From an uncultured Sphingomonadaceae bacterium (GTDB lineage: Bacteria; Pseudomonadota; Alphaproteobacteria; Sphingomonadales; Sphingomonadaceae): 64,000 bases of DNA. The notes beneath the pieces were generated by a model that had not been told where the DNA came from, searched no databases, and saw only the letters and a list, made by a program, of their open reading frames with translations. The DNA lies in contig CAMYJW010000030.1 in the NCBI GenBank assembly GCA_947258815.1, forward strand, positions 62,001 to 126,000, given 5' to 3'. The position numbers and the translations under genes were made by a program. This document shows, one piece after another, positions 61,206 through 64,000 of this stretch; position 1 is the first letter of the stretch, and every line of letters starts with the position of its first letter.

Positions 61206-62271
61206 GATGGTTTACAGTGGTTCCAGTCGGGAAATTGGCCAGGTGATTAACGTCGAATATCACGCCGATCTTAAGGAAGTGCAATGCGATGCACTGCTTT
61301 CGCGCGCGCTATCCCCAGACTCGCAATCCGCACCTTTCGATCGCCTCGATTGGTGGCAGGGCCTTGCCGATCATTGCGGGCTGACACCGCGCCTTGCCGT
61401 GGCGCGCGATGGCGATGCGCTGGTCGCGCTGCCGCTGGCGGAAGAGACGGGCCAGCTGGTGAGCCTCGCCAACTGGTACACCTTCCGTTTCCGTCCGGTC
61501 TGCTCCGGCAGCGGAGATCGGCAGGCATTGCTTGGCGCGATTGCCACCGATCTTGCCCGCCGCTGCCATCGCATCGTGCTTTCAGGCGTGCCCGACGAAG
61601 ACGGCAGCGCAAGTGCGCTCGAAAAGGCATTTCGCGGTGCTGGCTGGCATGTTGAACGCACGCCATGTGATACCAACCACGTCTTGCCCGTCGCGGGCCG
61701 ATCATGGGAGGAATACAAAGGCAGCCTTCCCGGAAAATTGCGCACCACGCTCAAGCGCAAGACCGGCAAAGTCGAATGCCGCGTGCTGACCCATTTCGAT
61801 GCGGATATCTGGCGCGCCTATGAAGATATTTATGCCAGCAGCTGGAAGCCCGAAGAAGGCTCGCCCGAATTTCTGCGCGCATTTGCCCGGTGCGAAGGCG
61901 CGGCCGGGCGCTTGCGGCTGGCTGTTGCCCATGCGCGCGACGGCAGCCACCAAAGCACTGCCATTGCCGCGCAGATGTGGACCGTCGAAGGCGGCACGGC
62001 CTATATTCACAAGCTGGCGCACCGCGAAGACGCCAGATCGCTGTCACCCGGTTCGATCCTGAGCGCCGCGCTGTTCCGGCATGTTATCGACACCGATGGA
62101 GTGGAACTTGTGGACTTCGGAACCGGCGACGATCCTTACAAGCGAGACTGGATGGAGCAGGTTCGCCCGCGCTTCCGGCTTGACATAATGCGTCCCGCAC
62201 ATCCGCAAAATTGGCTGATTTTCGCCAAAACAGGCTTGCGTCGCCTTGCCGGAAGACGCAAGCAGAGCTAA
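61204..62271 (+). CDS. FemAB/GNAT-like acyltransferase, exosortase A-associated
   Basis: About 355 residues if started at 61204. The C-terminal GNAT-like half has LPGKLRTTLKRKTGKVE, DIYASSWKPEEGSPEF, IHKLAHREDARSLSPGSIL and VDFGTGDDPYKRDWM, the pattern of acetyltransferases in cellulose and exosortase gene clusters. The track start at 60931 lies inside the opposite ligase gene. GTG at 61243 (VINVEYHADL) is an alternative that would leave room for a promoter. First gene of the divergent run with ACP and two hydrolases. Confidence 0.85.
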   Translation: MMVYSGSSREIGQVINVEYHADLKEVQCDALLSRALSPDSQSAPFDRLDWWQGLADHCGLTPRLAVARDGDALVALPLAEETGQLVSLANWYTFRFRPVCSGSGDRQALLGAIATDLARRCHRIVLSGVPDEDGSASALEKAFRGAGWHVERTPCDTNHVLPVAGRSWEEYKGSLPGKLRTTLKRKTGKVECRVLTHFDADIWRAYEDIYASSWKPEEGSPEFLRAFARCEGAAGRLRLAVAHARDGSHQSTAIAAQMWTVEGGTAYIHKLAHREDARSLSPGSILSAALFRHVIDTDGVELVDFGTGDDPYKRDWMEQVRPRFRLDIMRPAHPQNWLIFAKTGLRRLAGRRKQS

Positions 62272-62312
62272 TGCGCGCCGTCTTACCGATACGGCAAGCC
62301 TTGAGGGGGGCC

Positions 62313-62576
62313 ATGACTACCGATACCGACCAGATTCTGCGCCGCATTCTTGGTGATGTGCTTGGTCTCCGGCCGGGCCAGGCGGACGAGTTCGACGGTG
62401 ATACCGGCCTTTTCGGCCACTTGCCGGAACTGGATTCAATGGCAGTCGCCGGATTGCTGACCGAAATGGAAGATCGTCTCGATATCCTGATCGAGGATGA
62501 CGACATCGAAGGCGAGATGCTTGAAACCTATGGCGCCCTGCTTGCTTTCGCCGAGGCGAAACGCACGCAATCGTGA
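62313..62576 (+). CDS. Acyl carrier protein, exosortase A-associated
   Basis: An 87-residue acidic four-helix carrier. The phosphopantetheine serine is Ser42 in ELDSMAVAGLL. The start at 62313 (MTTDTDQILRR) follows GAGGGGG; the track's 62211 is within the preceding gene. It is 41 bases downstream of the FemAB-like gene and overlaps the next hydrolase by sharing GTGA. It is probably loaded by the AMP ligase encoded on the opposite strand. Confidence 0.9.
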   Translation: MTTDTDQILRRILGDVLGLRPGQADEFDGDTGLFGHLPELDSMAVAGLLTEMEDRLDILIEDDDIEGEMLETYGALLAFAEAKRTQS

Positions 62577-63253
62577 CTCCGGCGCTCTGGCCATGCCCGC
62601 TGCCCGGTGGCGGGATTGCTGAAGAATATGCGTTGACGTTCGACCGGCAGCGCGAAAAACGCCTGCTGATCGTGCCAGCGCTGTTTGACGAGGCCAACCG
62701 CCTGCGACGCTTCACCGCCGAAGTTATCCGGCGGCTGGACGGTGCCGGGATTGATTGCGTTCTGCCCGATCTGCCGGGCACGAACGAAAGCACGCAGCCT
62801 CTGGCAACGCAGGATACAGAAGACTGGCGCGATGCGATGATGGCTGCGGCGCGTCACTTTGAGGCAACGCATGTGCTGGGCATTCGCGGCGGCTGTCTGT
62901 TCACACCTTCCAACTTGCCACGCTGGCATTATGCACCTGTAAAAGGCGCTTCGATCCTGCGCCAGATGGTCCGTGCGCGGATTGTTGCATCGCGCGAAGC
63001 GGGAACAGAGGAAACCAGCGAGGGACTGCTCAAAACCGGCGCCGATACCGGGCTGGAACTGGGCGGACACCGGATCGGCGCGGATTTTCTGCGCGTATTC
63101 CAGACTCTCAAATCCGATGAGACGCCTGACGTTCAGCAAATACCGCAAGACATGATCGGCGCAAGCGGCCTTTGGCTGCGCGCGGAGCCGGGTGAAAGCC
63201 GCGATCAGGCTGACGCGCTGGCTGCTGTAATCGCGATGGGGCTAAGCGCATGA
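62573..63253 (+). CDS. Exosortase A-associated hydrolase 2 (alpha/beta hydrolase fold)
   Basis: A 226-residue protein with GTG start at 62573, beginning MTPALWPCPLPGG. The fold follows alpha/beta hydrolases (RLLIVPALFDEANRLRRF, DLPGTNES), and the family accompanies XrtA clusters. At the nucleophile elbow, where GxSxG is expected, I read GIRGG, so the classical serine is absent and the protein may be a non-catalytic or altered family member. It overlaps both neighbours. Confidence 0.82.
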   Translation: MTPALWPCPLPGGGIAEEYALTFDRQREKRLLIVPALFDEANRLRRFTAEVIRRLDGAGIDCVLPDLPGTNESTQPLATQDTEDWRDAMMAAARHFEATHVLGIRGGCLFTPSNLPRWHYAPVKGASILRQMVRARIVASREAGTEETSEGLLKTGADTGLELGGHRIGADFLRVFQTLKSDETPDVQQIPQDMIGASGLWLRAEPGESRDQADALAAVIAMGLSA

Positions 63254-64000
63254 GCCGGCGCCACTGCACATTTGCGTGCGAAGGCGCACAACTTATCGGC
63301 TCGATAGACGAAGCCGATGGCAGCACCGGCCTGCTTATCGTTTCAGGCGGCAATGAAATTCGTGCAGGCGCATTCAGCGGGCAGGCCCAGCTTGCCGCGC
63401 GGATTGCCGAAGCCGGATTCCCCGTGTTTCGTTTTGACCGGCGTGGCGTCGGCGACAGCGAAGGCGCGAACGGCGAATTTACGCAAAGCGGCCGGGATAT
63501 CGCCGCCGCGCACGCCGCGTTTCGCGACGAGTGTCCGCAGGTAAAACGCATCGTCGCGCTGGGAAACTGCGACGCGGCAAGCGCGCTGATGCTGGCGCGC
63601 GGTGCCGGGGCCGATGGCCTGATCCTGTCCAATCCGTGGACTTTCGAGGATGGCGAGGACGCGCAAGAATTGCCCGATGCCGTGCGCGATCACTATCGCC
63701 GCCGCCTTGCCGATCCGGCTGCTGTCAAACGCCTGCTGACCGGCAAAGTCTCTCTCTCCTCGCTGGTTGGCAGCCTGAAGAACGCGCTTGCCCCCGCTCC
63801 GCCGCCAAGCGGGCTGGTGCAGGATATGGCCGCTGGAATTGCAGGCTTTTCAGGCGAAATCGCATTCCTTGTCGCAGAACGCGATCGCACCGGACAGGCG
63901 TTTCTTTCTGCGTGGGACAAGGCCGATGCGCGCATCCGCAAATGCCCGCAAGCCACGCATGCCTATGTTGAGGATGACGCCCGCGAATGGCTTGGTGCAC
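63250..64000 (+). CDS. Exosortase A-associated hydrolase 1 (alpha/beta hydrolase; partial, cut by right edge)
   Basis: Starts ATG at 63250, overlapping the previous stop by ATGA, and stays open to the end of the window (about 250 residues). It reads LLIVSGGNEIRAGAFSGQ and FRFDRRGVGDSEG, typical of this hydrolase group. The nucleophile elbow appears as GNCDAAS, with Cys in place of Ser, so it may be a cysteine-type thioesterase or peptidase-like enzyme acting on the carrier-bound group. The track misses it because the stop is outside. Confidence 0.83.
   Translation, partial: MSRRHCTFACEGAQLIGSIDEADGSTGLLIVSGGNEIRAGAFSGQAQLAARIAEAGFPVFRFDRRGVGDSEGANGEFTQSGRDIAAAHAAFRDECPQVKRIVALGNCDAASALMLARGAGADGLILSNPWTFEDGEDAQELPDAVRDHYRRRLADPAAVKRLLTGKVSLSSLVGSLKNALAPAPPPSGLVQDMAAGIAGFSGEIAFLVAERDRTGQAFLSAWDKADARIRKCPQATHAYVEDDAREWLGA

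Overview
The window looks like a chromosomal segment of a high-GC alphaproteobacterium, most probably a sphingomonad (Sphingomonadaceae/Erythrobacteraceae). The reasons are the complete XrtA (exosortase A) exopolysaccharide gene set in its sphingomonad-like arrangement, an imuA-imuB SOS cassette behind an alphaproteobacterial LexA box (GTTC-N7-GTTC), and an RNase E with an acidic insertion in its N-terminal S1 region. Nearly every base is coding. Most same-strand neighbours are spaced by a few bases or overlap by ATGA.

Region by region. (1) 1-5.5 kb: SOS mutagenesis genes imuA and imuB (imuB runs off the left edge), an NSS-type Na+ symporter, panB and a BASS-family transporter. (2) 5.6-12.3 kb: a regulatory and EPS-initiation operon, all minus strand: epsB-like sugar transferase, histidine kinase PrsK, sigma-54 response regulator PrsR and TPR protein PrsT. 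(3) 12.6-15.7 kb: a small unknown gene, then a rubrerythrin / Fe-S protein / DUF3501 trio. (4) 15.8-17.5 kb: the relic of a mobilizable element (mobC-like gene plus a truncated relaxase) lying against the 3' end of a tRNA-Leu(CAA) gene. An 11-bp copy of the tRNA end sits at its far side. (5) 17.5-33 kb: housekeeping genes: suhB-like phosphatase, efp, a three-subunit molybdenum hydroxylase with its own MoaD-like protein, a DXD glycosyltransferase, PBP1A and an amidase, RNase E with a clear terminator, then sdhB, a hotdog thioesterase and zapE.

(6) 34.2-45 kb is the most unusual part. A cytochrome P450 and a TonB-dependent receptor converge on a minus-strand gene set: a reduced LuxR-type regulator, a LuxI-type acyl-homoserine-lactone synthase, a free-standing acyl carrier protein, a cyclopropane-synthase-like methyltransferase and a fatty-acyl-AMP ligase. 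A PAS-GGDEF-EAL protein lies beside it. I infer a quorum-sensing-linked pathway that activates, modifies and uses or exports a fatty acid or fatty-acyl signal. I know of no described system with exactly this composition, but I could not search.

(7) 45-64 kb: the XrtA cluster. One minus-strand run encodes the OPX export lipoprotein, chain-length determinant, tyrosine autokinase, outer-membrane beta-barrel, AAA ATPase, polysaccharide deacetylase, FemAB protein, glycosyltransferase, exosortase XrtA and amidotransferase. An acyl-AMP ligase and PLP decarboxylase lie upstream on the same strand. A divergent run encodes a FemAB/GNAT protein, an ACP and two alpha/beta hydrolases, the last cut by the right edge. 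A nested set of inverted repeats sits just upstream of the OPX gene. The window encodes the sorting enzyme and its regulators, but I found no PEP-CTERM substrate protein in it.
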